From Planctomycetota bacterium (lineage in GTDB: Bacteria; Planctomycetota; UBA8108; UBA1146), in contig JAAZXB010000001.1 in NCBI GenBank assembly GCA_014240375.1, positions 302,110 through 366,109 of the forward strand: DNA of 64,000 nt. The letters run 5' to 3'. The notes beneath the pieces were generated by a model. It did no database searches. It had not been told where the DNA came from and saw nothing but the letters and a program-made list of their open reading frames with translations. A program made the translations under genes and the position numbers. Shown one piece after another: positions 38,101-45,999 of this stretch. Every line of letters starts with the position of its first letter. Position 1 is the first letter of the stretch.

Positions 38101-40152
38101 GAGATCCGAAATCAGACCGGAAAAACCCTCTCCGACCCGGAGACCCTGCAACTCGACCTGATTATTCCTTCGGGAATGAGCATGGTCGAGGGGAGTTTGA
38201 GTGGACGGATTGATTCGCACCAGCTCGACGGAAATCTGCTACAAATCTGGACCCGGGCCAGGAGTCACTTCGATGTCTCCTATTCCCTGGTGGGCACGGT
38301 GCCGGGAGAGTATCGAGTTCCGCCACCGATCATCCGCAGCGTTTCCAAACCATCCAGGATCAGTCTCGGACAGGAAACACAACTGACGGTTCTCACTCGT
38401 GGTCGCGACAGTGAAGACGAGTACCGTCCGACCCCCGATGAGATCTACAACCGTGGACGGATGCACTGGGACGCCAAGCACTGGAGAGAAGCCCGCGAAC
38501 TGCTGACTCGGTTGTGGGACGAACACAAGGATCGATTGCGACCTCCGGTCAAGAAAGAGGTGGCAAGAATCTTGCTTCTGAGCGCCATCGAAGCGGGGGA
38601 CAATTCTGCCATGGTCTCCTTCTTCGAGGTGCTGAAGGAGCAGGATCCAGACCTCAACATCGAGTTCGAGAATGTCATCCGGATTGGCGAAGCCTACCGG
38701 ATCCTCGGAGAACACCCTCGATCGATCCAGATCTTCCTGGCGGTGATCCAGGAGACCTTTGGCCGCGACCTGCAGGTCACAGGTGTACTCGAGCAGAGAG
38801 ATCTGAAGGCTTCGCTCTTGCTGCTACTTCGATTGGTGATGGAGTATCCGGATCTGCCATCGGTGCTGGCTGCCGAGCAGACTCTGGCCGACATCGCCCT
38901 CTCTCGTGCTGGCCAAGCGGCCCGAGAGAAGTGGGGACTCTCCCCCGCACAACTTTCCTACTTCGGCATCGAGTTGCTGAGAAAATTCATCTACATCCAC
39001 GGTGATGATCCGACCGCTGCAGATGCGGGCCTGAATCTGGTCAGTGCGTTCCTCGACCTCGAAGATTGGCAACGCGCTGCGGACCAATCGGGAATCCTCG
39101 CTGGAGTCTTCCAAAAATCCAGGCATGTCGATTCATTCCGCTACACCAGAGCGGTCGCACTCTGGTCACTCGACCAGCAGCAAGAAGCTTTACAACTGTT
39201 GCAGCAGATTGCCGATGCACGATACGAAACTCCTTCGGGAAGAACTCGTACCAGTGAAAACAGAAGTCTCGCTCTCTACATCATCGGGCAGATTCATCAT
39301 GCTGCCAATCAGACCGAGGACGCCGCAACTTACTACGAGCAGGTCAAGGATCTGTTTGAAGACGCACGTGCTTCACTGGCACGCTTCCACTCCAGGGAAC
39401 TGAATATCGATGAAATCTCCGAGTTCAGGCCTGGCGATGAGGTTCAGATTGAACTTCGCTACCGAAACATCGAAGAAGCTGAAGTGCTCGCCTACAAGGT
39501 CAACCTGATGACCCTGGCACTGCGCGAGCAAGACCTCTCTCGTGTGACCGAGGTCAACCTGAGTGGTATTTCACCGACCATCTCTACCACCGTTCAGCTG
39601 GGTGGAAAGGGTGCCGGCGGAGGGGCGATGCAAGCGTCTCACGAGGTCACCCTTCCCATCGAAGAGGTCGGGGCTTACCTGGTCATCGTGAGGGGTGAAG
39701 ATATCCACACCTCCTGCCTGGTGCTGATCAATCAGATGGAACTTGTGGTCGAGAACAACTCTGGAAATATCCGCATACAATCGATCGATCCCGTCACCGA
39801 TGCACTGATCCCGGGTGTTCAGATCCGAATTCTCAATCAGGGTCAGGTTCAATCGGGCACCACCGATCGTCGAGGTCTGTTCGTTTCCGATGCTTCAAAT
39901 ATAAAACCAACCGTCATCGCCCGTCGTGGCAGCAGCGATTACGCATTTTTCCGAGGATCCACGTCGAGTCAGATAGACGCTCGAATCGACCAGATGAATC
40001 GCATGCCGTCGACACAAAACATGGAGATGCAGGACTATCTCAAGAATGTCATCCAATTCAATGATGACAACCGAGACGCCCGAGATGGTGCGTGGAAGAT
40101 GGAACTGCAGAAGAAGCGAAAAGGAATTCAGGTCAAGCAAGCGGCGGACTGA
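32167..40152 (+). CDS. Giant TPR / alpha-2-macroglobulin-like protein lacking the thioester motif
   Basis: 2661 aa. The ATG has GGAGG 4 nt upstream. A signal peptide (about 1-43, 'LIALSLLIGWLTLSSGISA') is followed by TPR-like helices (about 60-580, 'AIEALKALENSYPESAWLHKA') and MG1/MG2 macroglobulin domains (about 585-1000, 'DRATYRPGDTVHWRALVRE'). More MG domains and a Gly-rich insert near 1345 ('LLGGGGGQFGNRFGKG') precede the A2M domain (about 1380-1480, 'FTAFWDGTLMTSEDGTATI', 'TWRIRAQAIGEND'). An alpha/alpha toroid occupies about 1608-1850 ('NSDGGWGWAGG', 'RQEDGSWSSG'), then an MG domain, a second TPR block (about 2090-2400) and a carboxypeptidase-regulatory-like end. No CxEQ thioester is present; 'NPAQGLRIPPDRN' occupies its expected place. 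It is probably a large envelope-associated, protease-trap-like or structural protein, not a covalent trap. Confidence 0.88.
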   Translation: MPHHFSPSSLANPTFSNSPFWKSLIALSLLIGWLTLSSGISAWEAPDDPVAEPENPLQIPGMPLPRPLRTALLEGSIEEGLQWLEQLDQEQPSRRDDWLWFRSSLLQRADQIEPAIEALKALENSYPESAWLHKARLQRSRLLMKLKRYGEAQKILEEETTRLRSGERIQGLARILLDVADRISADQDMSLPDPPAPQYGRARDLYIQAAELTPPTTQLEESLWGLVRCSVQMNMNRSQLIRDCDRYLGQFDPRKSDAEAGSHLFDVLLARARATTSVVARRGYQKLIETVDSALKGEDPWGGQFQGESAANLRKIRGDALFDIANTYSTVDLKVAALNRFRTEAPEHKNRIQTEYRLGEILRGSGQSEAALSQWLGFIERPVPGDQEQLEELKRTAQFQVGKLLQQLERFEEARLAFSKYGQRAPDGPDWARSQESIITIDASIGERFLDDSRWEEGRSAIENFSSRYPLDRRTLSLLLRKAFSFSLEAKELQGDRALDELNDQDRARAVALFEECISQLKRLSGKYPDTQQGMEARLNIGILLEVSLLQLEEAVSAYKDCFGSPVEGAARMRLFNLTEKSLQIETTGLLRSNEEASFSLNTRNIQSVEVRIYPLDIESYFRKYYSRSDVEQLDLDLIDPWKTIEVEVDNFARYKPCHQKINLPVEGTGTWAVMVASEKYQATTLVVRTDIDIIVKAGRSEVLVYAQDMLTGEPAPDVEILMAIQDWDQDLPLENLKLQELNTGSDGTVRVVFDKPGVSEDVRVLALRGGDSAVTGFNLEGTLLPPGRTPRVHFLTDRATYRPGDTVHWRALVREVDKNTGLWYSPDGAEGEVSISTPELIEVSQSTAIFRKSGTISDSFTLPFDAPHGTWTIMVSGPDSAVGRGAFMVEDFSPLAIDLRIEPEQLVHVRGEMIHATISGQTWFGEPLTGTPLIVRFQDGHSEQFTFDEKGLVEIEQDTRDVVGSMVNLSVTVPEYGISRSTIVTIAESMWQLAIEIPRESGDYIVGETVPVLVTATDASGQPVERDVTIRLVKKLQHRSSWAETTVEVREVGTDKNGNGEVRLPLEAAGKYSIIAEGLDRSGNRISSTASVQVSGEDEERGLIWLVEKTRIDVGEKLQLELQNTRSSSPGLLTVIGDGILEYRVIQLASGRNHIGLDVLSSMYPEATVSLAMMSDSRLHEADVVFRVRKQLLLEVVHPQKPVTPGSEVTLEVITRNLQGEPVAAEIALAVVDVAVDDLYPGWFQKLEAGVKKPIPAPSILRTSTSCAFEYQGSTEEIAQALLDEVDLAEMEMELLERRVMVGSTLEAGRHMTRTARPGSPQQTDRQFSYEASEESFPQLLGGGGGQFGNRFGKGSTRSRGGRAGNDKDGESWGEQRPTIPDEAFTAFWDGTLMTSEDGTATITFTAPPRSTTWRIRAQAIGENDLFGNSEDNFVVRADIFIDPILPSSAMEGDLIEPRLRIVNSSGIRGKGTVSIRIGGGDGAFEIQSELVLVDGMQEITLGQIGPLPGDPALPVEIVFEVDGEKESRTIRQVRTIAVRPWGLMARGRAGGDLENTSTRTVRLPGSSDWLDRTLQLWIGSNLDQILIDLAANPAQGLRIPPDRNLASRAARLEGAVAVLEMASKSGNQLAKQQLDKIRGQIHGIIGQLSMTQNSDGGWGWAGGPSIPRTSAAVLIALQQAQLSGFSVSDVVLNKASSSLEKSFRNTESSRDDIKVQLLRALSFGKNRDFGTANRLHRSRNTLSSSSLAYLVETLVQMDRLPMAKDVARTLIERRQEDGSWSSGTETVATRSSIGDPLLISAMALHACASAGLSAVELSSSSSWLEDQRPWHPGRGSGLALAALSRVQGSSVPAATDCEIEVFIDGDPARLLSIDPDKPSTTAIFDLGDGQGETEVKLVLRGAGKPHWAALLSGRTTGYPAVTEGAFAPRATAYLRSAPRQEGQPVGIGFSVTKKRQELWRNPVRQLPLGSSTEVKLEIRNQTGKTLSDPETLQLDLIIPSGMSMVEGSLSGRIDSHQLDGNLLQIWTRARSHFDVSYSLVGTVPGEYRVPPPIIRSVSKPSRISLGQETQLTVLTRGRDSEDEYRPTPDEIYNRGRMHWDAKHWREARELLTRLWDEHKDRLRPPVKKEVARILLLSAIEAGDNSAMVSFFEVLKEQDPDLNIEFENVIRIGEAYRILGEHPRSIQIFLAVIQETFGRDLQVTGVLEQRDLKASLLLLLRLVMEYPDLPSVLAAEQTLADIALSRAGQAAREKWGLSPAQLSYFGIELLRKFIYIHGDDPTAADAGLNLVSAFLDLEDWQRAADQSGILAGVFQKSRHVDSFRYTRAVALWSLDQQQEALQLLQQIADARYETPSGRTRTSENRSLALYIIGQIHHAANQTEDAATYYEQVKDLFEDARASLARFHSRELNIDEISEFRPGDEVQIELRYRNIEEAEVLAYKVNLMTLALREQDLSRVTEVNLSGISPTISTTVQLGGKGAGGGAMQASHEVTLPIEEVGAYLVIVRGEDIHTSCLVLINQMELVVENNSGNIRIQSIDPVTDALIPGVQIRILNQGQVQSGTTDRRGLFVSDASNIKPTVIARRGSSDYAFFRGSTSSQIDARIDQMNRMPSTQNMEMQDYLKNVIQFNDDNRDARDGAWKMELQKKRKGIQVKQAAD

Positions 40153-40160
40153 TCGGTCAG
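40149..40160. terminator. Small palindrome formed by the two convergent stop codons
   Basis: CTGA-TCGG-TCAG has a 4-bp stem. The TGA stop of the A2M-like gene forms part of one arm and the reverse-strand TGA of ytoQ part of the other. Only 4 bp separate the two stops. The stem is short, so a terminator role is uncertain. Confidence 0.25.
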
Positions 40161-40597
40161 CGAAGTACGTATTCCAGTGCGTCCAGCACTTGCTCTGGCT
40201 GGTCGACAGTCATCTGTGCGCGCTGGGATATTTCCTTCAGGGCATGATGTAACGATGGATCTCTCACAACGATGAGAGGTTTTCCCAGAGCAATTGCAAT
40301 TCCTGCGTCCATCGCTGCGTTCCACTGTCGGAACTTTTCCCCGAACTGTGCCACCACCACATCCGAACGCGTCATCAGGATTCGAGTCCGCAGATTATTG
40401 GCTTGCGAGGCCACCTCGTCTCGCCAGCGTGGACTTCCCTGTTCTCCGAGAATCTGTTCGCCGATCCCATCGGATAGATCGTGCTCATCTTGAGGTCCAA
40501 CAAAATCGACATCGATCCCACGCTGCTGGGCCTGTTCCCTCAAACGCCCACGCCAGTCATCGTGAATCTGGCCTGCCAGGTAAACCGTCAATTGCAT
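40157..40597 (-). CDS. ytoQ: YtoQ-family protein (nucleoside 2-deoxyribosyltransferase-like fold)
   Basis: 146 aa from the ATG at 40597, with GGGGAG 6 nt upstream; the track start at 40615 is less likely. The sequence 'LTVYLAGQIHDDWRGRLREQA', 'FVGPQDEHDLSDGIGEQILG', 'RILMTRSDVVVAQFGEKFRQWNAAMDAGIAIALGKP' matches the YtoQ family, related in fold to nucleoside 2-deoxyribosyltransferases ('DVVVAQFG...DAGIAIALGKP' is the nucleotide-binding pattern). The biochemical role of YtoQ is not established. It lies 67 nt downstream of the BatA-like gene on the same strand. Confidence 0.88.
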   Translation of the reverse strand: MQLTVYLAGQIHDDWRGRLREQAQQRGIDVDFVGPQDEHDLSDGIGEQILGEQGSPRWRDEVASQANNLRTRILMTRSDVVVAQFGEKFRQWNAAMDAGIAIALGKPLIVVRDPSLHHALKEISQRAQMTVDQPEQVLDALEYVLR

Positions 40598-40664
40598 CTC
40601 GATCTCCCCATCCACTCGCTTGCGGAGTTCTGATCCGCCGAGGTGTTACGCTTCGTTCTGATTG

Positions 40665-42617
40665 TCATCGTCGATGAAACACTACCCACTCCAACATCAT
40701 CAAGAACAGCGCAGTTGCGAGAAACCAAGGCCACAATTCAGACCGAGCATCACCCCAGAAGCCTTCCTGATCTCGCTCAGGAACGGTGGTGATCCCCCCG
40801 ATGGAGGGCTTCGGTTCGATGGAACTCTCTTCCGGGGAGAGCAGGTTGACCGGAATCAGTTGCTGAATCCACTCGGAGTCAGGGTCCTTCCCCTTGCGCC
40901 ATCTCATCGTATGAATTCCCAGTTGATCCCCTGCTGAAGTCCGCAGCACCCCCTCCGGTAGCACAGGAATCTCGACCTCCTGCTCCCCGGATGGATCGGT
41001 CAACACCGCTCTCGAAACTCCTGCGCCGGCGAATATCTCGATCAGATCTCCCGATCGAATTCCGCTCTCGATACCGCTACTCACCCGTGCCAGATCTCGC
41101 AACGCAGCCTCTACGAAGAAGGGAAAAGAAGGTGTCAGCGGCCAGGGAGAAGCCAGCACATCAAAGGCCACTGCGATGCCTCGAACATCTCCCAGGTTGA
41201 AACGCGCCAGCAAAGCTCCTTCACGGCATTCGGCCATGGCACTCACTCCTGGCCGAAGCGGAAAAGGATAAGTCTCCACAACTGTTCCATCGATGGCGTT
41301 GAGCTGGCTGAATCGTAAAACAGGATCATCTTTTTGCCATGCCACTAGAACCGGCTGTGAAACCATCTCGATTTCATCTGGCCAGAATTGCAATGGACGC
41401 GCTCCGATCACCAGGTGGCCCACACCGGGTGGAAGCTGGTCAGGAATCTCCCGATCCCAGACCATTACATCGAATTCATCCGCCGCCGTATCCGGATCGA
41501 CCTCTGCCAGAGAGATCGATTCGACCACTACCGAAGGTAAAACTGACAAGGCATCATCGAGCAGGAAGTTCTTCTTCCCCACTCTCGCCACCCGGATCGA
41601 TCGGGGTTGGGAAGCGATCAGCCAGGCGCTATTGTCGTCGGGCAGTGCGTCCGTTTCATCCGGGTTCCAGTGCACCTCTATCTGATGCTTCCCGCCGCCC
41701 TGAAGTGCAAAGGAGCGAGTCCAGCGCCCTCCTCCTTCGAGATCCTTTTGCACCGCTTCCGCTACCGGATTGCCATCGAGTCGTAGATTCAATAATCCCG
41801 AGATCATCTCATCGCCGGTGTTGCGGATCTCTACCACGACCCTCAGATCTCCTTCTTCAGAGAACTCCCGCCTCGCCGCCAATGCGACGATTCCACTGTT
41901 GGCCGATGCGTCTCCGATCGAATGCAATAACACCGGAATCGGAAATGAATCGCCACTCCAGTGAGGAAGGGCTCCATCGGAAACGACGTATATCCTGGCA
42001 TCGATCTGGGGAGGCAACACCTCTTCGCCCTCCTCGGAAATCGAATCGCTGTCCATCATCGGGACCACCGAATCTTGCTTGGCGATCGAAAGGGCCAGTT
42101 CCAGTGCATCGTTGATGTGGGAGACTCCAGATCCGGCGGACAGTCCCTGCACTGCTTTTCGAAGCAGCTCAAGATCAGATGTCACCGAGGTCATCGGTTC
42201 TACCCTTGAACTGAATCGAACCACCATCCCTCTCTCGCCAGCAATCTCATCGATGATCTCATCGACCCTCTCCCGGGCCAGCTCAATCCGAGTTCTGCCA
42301 TCCGCCTCGACACTGTTCATACTCGCAGAGGTGTCCACCAGGATCAGGTTGAGTCGAGAAGTAAATCTCTGCGAGCCGGATTCCGGCGCCGCCAGTGCCA
42401 GAACCGCCAGCAGTACCGCAATCAGTTGTAACAGCAGTACCAAATTCTTGAGCAATCGCTGGAATGGCGATCGGACCCGCTCATCTTGCAGTGCTCGCCG
42501 CCACAGGATCGTGCTGGCCACGATCTTCTCGGTGCGACGAATCTTCAGAAACCACAGCAGAAGCACTGCTGGAATCAGCAGCAAGAACCACAACATCTGT
42601 GGGGCGCCCCAACTCAT
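40665..42617 (-). CDS. BatA-like membrane protein with von Willebrand factor A domain
   Basis: 650 aa from the ATG at 42617, which overlaps the DUF58 stop (ATGA). The N-terminal BatA segment ('MSWGAPQMLWFLLLIPAVLLLWFLKIRRTEK') contains the first membrane helix, and a second precedes the VWA domain ('LLQLIAVLLAVLALAAPE'). The VWA metal site (MIDAS) is 'LILVDTSASMNSV', with later 'SGVSHINDALELAL'. A C-terminal membrane helix ('LWPWFLATALFLMMLEWVVF') closes the protein. With DUF58 and MoxR it forms the conserved MoxR-AAA/VWA module, linked in known systems to chaperone-like assembly or stress functions. The partner complex here is unknown; the facing A2M-like gene is a possible client. Confidence 0.88.
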   Translation of the reverse strand: MSWGAPQMLWFLLLIPAVLLLWFLKIRRTEKIVASTILWRRALQDERVRSPFQRLLKNLVLLLQLIAVLLAVLALAAPESGSQRFTSRLNLILVDTSASMNSVEADGRTRIELARERVDEIIDEIAGERGMVVRFSSRVEPMTSVTSDLELLRKAVQGLSAGSGVSHINDALELALSIAKQDSVVPMMDSDSISEEGEEVLPPQIDARIYVVSDGALPHWSGDSFPIPVLLHSIGDASANSGIVALAARREFSEEGDLRVVVEIRNTGDEMISGLLNLRLDGNPVAEAVQKDLEGGGRWTRSFALQGGGKHQIEVHWNPDETDALPDDNSAWLIASQPRSIRVARVGKKNFLLDDALSVLPSVVVESISLAEVDPDTAADEFDVMVWDREIPDQLPPGVGHLVIGARPLQFWPDEIEMVSQPVLVAWQKDDPVLRFSQLNAIDGTVVETYPFPLRPGVSAMAECREGALLARFNLGDVRGIAVAFDVLASPWPLTPSFPFFVEAALRDLARVSSGIESGIRSGDLIEIFAGAGVSRAVLTDPSGEQEVEIPVLPEGVLRTSAGDQLGIHTMRWRKGKDPDSEWIQQLIPVNLLSPEESSIEPKPSIGGITTVPERDQEGFWGDARSELWPWFLATALFLMMLEWVVFHRR

Positions 42618-43513
42618 GCGAGCATCCCCCTCTGTCGTAGCATCTCCAGCACCACCCGATCGAAGGGCACCTCGGTGGAAACCTCGACCGACTGGATCTG
42701 GAATCGCCCGCACATCTTCCTGACATCTTCACGATATTCGGCCAGGATTGAATGATACGCCTCGATGATGGTCGGAGTAAAACTGACATCGACAAAGGAC
42801 TGGTCCTCGACATCGCGTAGGCGTAAGTCTCCCAGTTCTTCCGGGTGTTCCTCGCTTCTGGAAAGCAGGTGAATCAACCAGCTCTCACCGCGGGCTCCCG
42901 AGAGTTGACGCAGCGGATCCTCGATTCCCGCGGGATCCATCAGATCCGAGATGAGGATCTGGATCGCTCGGGGGGGGGCCGAAGCCGCATGAGCTCGGAT
43001 CGATGGGAGCAATGCAGTTTCAGTTCCCACCTTTAGCTCTTCCAGGATACGGACCAGCTTCAAGATGCTCCGGGTACCGCGAATCGACCCCATCACGGGT
43101 CTCAGCTCTCGATCAAACACCCTCAGTTGGACCCGATCACCGGAGGCCAGGGCAATCGCCCCCAGCGCCGCCGCTACCTGGCGAGCATGGCGCCACTTGT
43201 CCGGCTCTCCACAAGCCATCGATGCGGATGCATCGAGCAAGAGAACGACACTTCGCTCTTCTTCTTCCTCGAACAGTTTGATGAATAACTTCTCCAGACG
43301 GCCATAGATATTCCAGTCCAGATGGCGCAGATCGTCGCCGGCAACATAGTTGCGATGATCGGCAAACTCGGTCGACATTCCCCTTCTCCGGGAACGCTTT
43401 TCTCCACGTAACTTTCCCTGCACCACCTTGCGTGAGAGGAGCGCTAATCGGCCGCAACGCGCAAGAAAATCCTCATCGAGGAGTGGTTCTTCTGCGTCCC
43501 CTGGCTCGCTCAT
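42614..43513 (-). CDS. DUF58 domain protein (VWA-like)
   Basis: 299 aa. The hallmark DUF58 block is 'EFADHRNYVAGDDLRHLDWNIYGRLEKLFIKLFEEEEE', followed by a VWA-like strand and metal motif 'VVLLLDASASMACGE' and 'LISDLMDPAGIED'. There is no membrane segment, so it is probably cytoplasmic. It overlaps MoxR upstream (ATGA) and the BatA-like gene downstream (ATGA), giving a tightly coupled three-gene operon. DUF58 proteins act as adaptors to MoxR ATPases; the target in this organism is not evident. Confidence 0.92.
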   Translation of the reverse strand: MSEPGDAEEPLLDEDFLARCGRLALLSRKVVQGKLRGEKRSRRRGMSTEFADHRNYVAGDDLRHLDWNIYGRLEKLFIKLFEEEEERSVVLLLDASASMACGEPDKWRHARQVAAALGAIALASGDRVQLRVFDRELRPVMGSIRGTRSILKLVRILEELKVGTETALLPSIRAHAASAPPRAIQILISDLMDPAGIEDPLRQLSGARGESWLIHLLSRSEEHPEELGDLRLRDVEDQSFVDVSFTPTIIEAYHSILAEYREDVRKMCGRFQIQSVEVSTEVPFDRVVLEMLRQRGMLA

Positions 43514-44520
43514 ACCGCAGCCGCGGCATCTCCGACCACCTCTGGCACCACAGCCATGACAGAAGCGACGACCTGGTCGGTGTTGATTCCTTCCGCCTCC
43601 CCCTCGAATCCGAGCAGTACTCGGTGGCGCAATGCCGCCGGGGCGGTATCTCGAATATCATCAAAGGCCACATGAACACGACCGGCCAGTGCCGCTCTCA
43701 TCTTGGCGCCCAGGAGCATCGACTGCACTCCTCTTGGGCTGGCACCGTAGCGGACCCAGCGGGTCACCATCTCGGGTGCTCCATCCCCATCGGGATGGGT
43801 CGCCAGCAACATCCTCACGGCGTAATCCTGCACGTGAGAAGCGGCTTCGACCATCCGAACCCGCTGGCGGTGCTTCTCGATGGTCGGCCCATCGAGGACC
43901 GCAGCGACCTCTCCGAAATCAGCTCCGGTGGTCCGTATCAGGACTTCATTCAACTCATCTCGATCGGGGAAGGGTACATGCACCTTGAAGAGAAAGCGGT
44001 CCAGTTGCGCTTCTGGAAGCGGATAGGTCCCGTCCATCTCGAGCGGGTTCTGGGTGGCCAGCACCATGAATGGTTGTTCGAGCCGATGAGTCTCCCCTCC
44101 GGCGGTCACTTCCCCCTCCTGCATCGCTTCGAGCAATGCAGACTGAGTCTTCGGCGTCGCCCGATTGATCTCGTCCGCCAGCACTACCTGGGCAAAGATC
44201 GGCCCCGGTTCGAACTGGAATCCTTTCCTGCCCTTTTCATCCTCGGTCACGATACGAGTTCCGGTGATATCCGCCGGCATCAGATCGGGGGTGAACTGGA
44301 TGCGAGAGTAATTCAGATCGAGGCAACCGGACAGGGTCCTGACCAGCAACGTCTTGCCGAGCCCCGGGACCCCTTCCAGCAGCACGTGGCCGCCGCAAAA
44401 GAGTGCGATCAGGACCGTTTCCACCACCTCGTCCTGGCCGACGAGGATCTTGCCGACCTCATTGCGGACGCGGGTGAAATCTTCTCTGAGAATGGTGAGA
44501 TCCTGCTCCAGATCAGCCAT
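43510..44520 (-). CDS. MoxR-family AAA+ ATPase
   Basis: 336 aa from the ATG at 44520 (GGAGGGAGGGCA just upstream); the track ORF to 45015 overruns into the divergent lipoprotein gene. Walker A is 'LLEGVPGLGKTLLVRTL' (about 48-64), Walker B is 'VVLADEINRATPKTQSALLEAM', and the family's 'VLATQNPLEMDGTYPLPEAQLDRF' sensor region is intact. It is the energy-using subunit of the MoxR/DUF58/BatA module and probably remodels or activates a metal-dependent or envelope complex. It is divergent from the lipoprotein gene at 44702, with a 181-bp regulatory gap. Confidence 0.94.
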   Translation of the reverse strand: MADLEQDLTILREDFTRVRNEVGKILVGQDEVVETVLIALFCGGHVLLEGVPGLGKTLLVRTLSGCLDLNYSRIQFTPDLMPADITGTRIVTEDEKGRKGFQFEPGPIFAQVVLADEINRATPKTQSALLEAMQEGEVTAGGETHRLEQPFMVLATQNPLEMDGTYPLPEAQLDRFLFKVHVPFPDRDELNEVLIRTTGADFGEVAAVLDGPTIEKHRQRVRMVEAASHVQDYAVRMLLATHPDGDGAPEMVTRWVRYGASPRGVQSMLLGAKMRAALAGRVHVAFDDIRDTAPAALRHRVLLGFEGEAEGINTDQVVASVMAVVPEVVGDAAAAV

Positions 44521-44701
44521 TGCCCTCCCTCCTGAGGTCATGTAATCGTCACCCAATCCACGCCCTCTGGCAAGACCCACAGCAAAGTGAACTCCCTGCC
44601 CGATCCAGGATACACGTGTTGGCAGGATCCTCCGCTTCCCTCCCCTCGCCCCGGGCTCCGTGTTACACTGCCGGACTGTCCCACAAGAATGAGGAGAGAG
44701 A

Positions 44702-45994
44702 ATGATCCACATCCCGTCAGCCCGCCTTGCATCCGGAACCGCCGGATTCATGCTGGTGCTGCCCCTGTTGCTTCTGACCAGTTGTGGATCCACTCCCCAA
44801 CAGCAGCCACGACCGCAGCAGACTCCTGCAGCCGTGGTGGATTTCATACCGATCGAACTGGCGGCGGGAGTCGCCCCGGTATTTGCCGATGAAGAGGAAG
44901 CCGGAGTCAGACCTGCGACCGATGGATCCTCGGGAACCAGGCTACTGCAACTCCACCCGACCGATTCGGTCGGAGCGGTTCCCACCGAGGAAGTGGTGGT
45001 GAGAATCGCCACCAAGGAGCAGCTCGAAGCGATCGATCAGGCGCTCGCTCGGGCCGCCGATGCGAGACAGTATCCTGCGCCACCGACCCCGGCTCCCGAC
45101 CCGATCAAGGAGATCGAGACTGCGGAAGTCGAAGGTGCAGAGGTTGAAGCGGCGGCCATCGAAGTGGCCGAAGTCGTGATCGAGGAGCCGGCTGTGGACC
45201 CGATCGAACCGGTCGAGGAAGCCAGATCCACCTTCGAACGGATCCCCACCACACCCTCGATTCACCCCACCATCACCGAACCCACCATCACCGAAACGGT
45301 GGCCACCCACGGACTCGAAAGACTGATCCTGATGTGCGGCCCAGGTTCATTGACGATCCTCAGAGACCGGTCCGCCAACCAGATCGTCGCCACCGCAGAG
45401 GTGGTCTGCCACGCCTCCGACCCGCGGCGTCAGCAAGAACTGAGTGACGGTGTACGCCTCGCCATCGATGGCCCCACTGCAGGTCTCAAGAGGATTCGCG
45501 TCATCGAACCGCCGCTCGAGGCTGGGGAAGAATGCCGGGTCCATCTCAACATCATGCTCCCAGCAGCCGATGACTCCGGTTTCGCCCTCAAGATCCAGGA
45601 CAGCAGCGGCGACATCTCGGTCGCAGACTTCTCCGGTGATCTCTCGATCACCAGCTTGAAGGGATCGATCGATGTGGCCGGGGGAGTCGGATCCCTCATC
45701 ATCTCATCCGGAAATGGACCCTGTTCCGTGACCCGCTTCGAGGGTCCCATCAAGATTCGCGATGGAGCAGGCGATTGCTCACTCGGACAGATCTCCGGTG
45801 ACATCGAAGTATGGGGCCGTAACGGCGCCCTGGAGATCCGCTACATCACTGGTAATGTCACCGCCATCGATGGCCGCGACGGAATCCTCGTCCAGAGCGT
45901 GGAGGGAAATCTGACCCTTTACGGGATTCCCCTCACCGACAGTTCCATCGAGGGAGTTTCCGGAAGCGTGATGTCGAAGACAGGAGCACCCTAA
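44702..45994 (+). CDS. Lipoprotein with C-terminal DUF4097-like beta-solenoid
   Basis: 430 aa; the ATG has GAGGAGAG upstream. A lipoprotein signal ends in the lipobox 'LLLLTSCGS'. The first half is a low-complexity, Glu/Ala/Val/Pro-rich stalk ('EVEGAEVEAAAIEVAEVV', 'PTITEPTITETV'). The second half (about 205-430) has short repeating beta strands ('SGDISVADFSGDLSITSLKGSI', 'GDIEVWGRNGALEIRYITGNVTAID') typical of DUF4097 putative adhesins. It is probably anchored to the outer membrane with the solenoid exposed. It lies 5 nt before the EboE-like gene and may be co-transcribed with it, although the functions look unrelated. Confidence 0.8.
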   Translation: MIHIPSARLASGTAGFMLVLPLLLLTSCGSTPQQQPRPQQTPAAVVDFIPIELAAGVAPVFADEEEAGVRPATDGSSGTRLLQLHPTDSVGAVPTEEVVVRIATKEQLEAIDQALARAADARQYPAPPTPAPDPIKEIETAEVEGAEVEAAAIEVAEVVIEEPAVDPIEPVEEARSTFERIPTTPSIHPTITEPTITETVATHGLERLILMCGPGSLTILRDRSANQIVATAEVVCHASDPRRQQELSDGVRLAIDGPTAGLKRIRVIEPPLEAGEECRVHLNIMLPAADDSGFALKIQDSSGDISVADFSGDLSITSLKGSIDVAGGVGSLIISSGNGPCSVTRFEGPIKIRDGAGDCSLGQISGDIEVWGRNGALEIRYITGNVTAIDGRDGILVQSVEGNLTLYGIPLTDSSIEGVSGSVMSKTGAP

Positions 45995-45999
45995 CTTAC

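Noticed and set aside
43432-44535. 367-aa plus-strand ORF over moxR
   Set aside because: It is antisense to an unmistakable MoxR ATPase and has a His/Arg-rich shadow composition.
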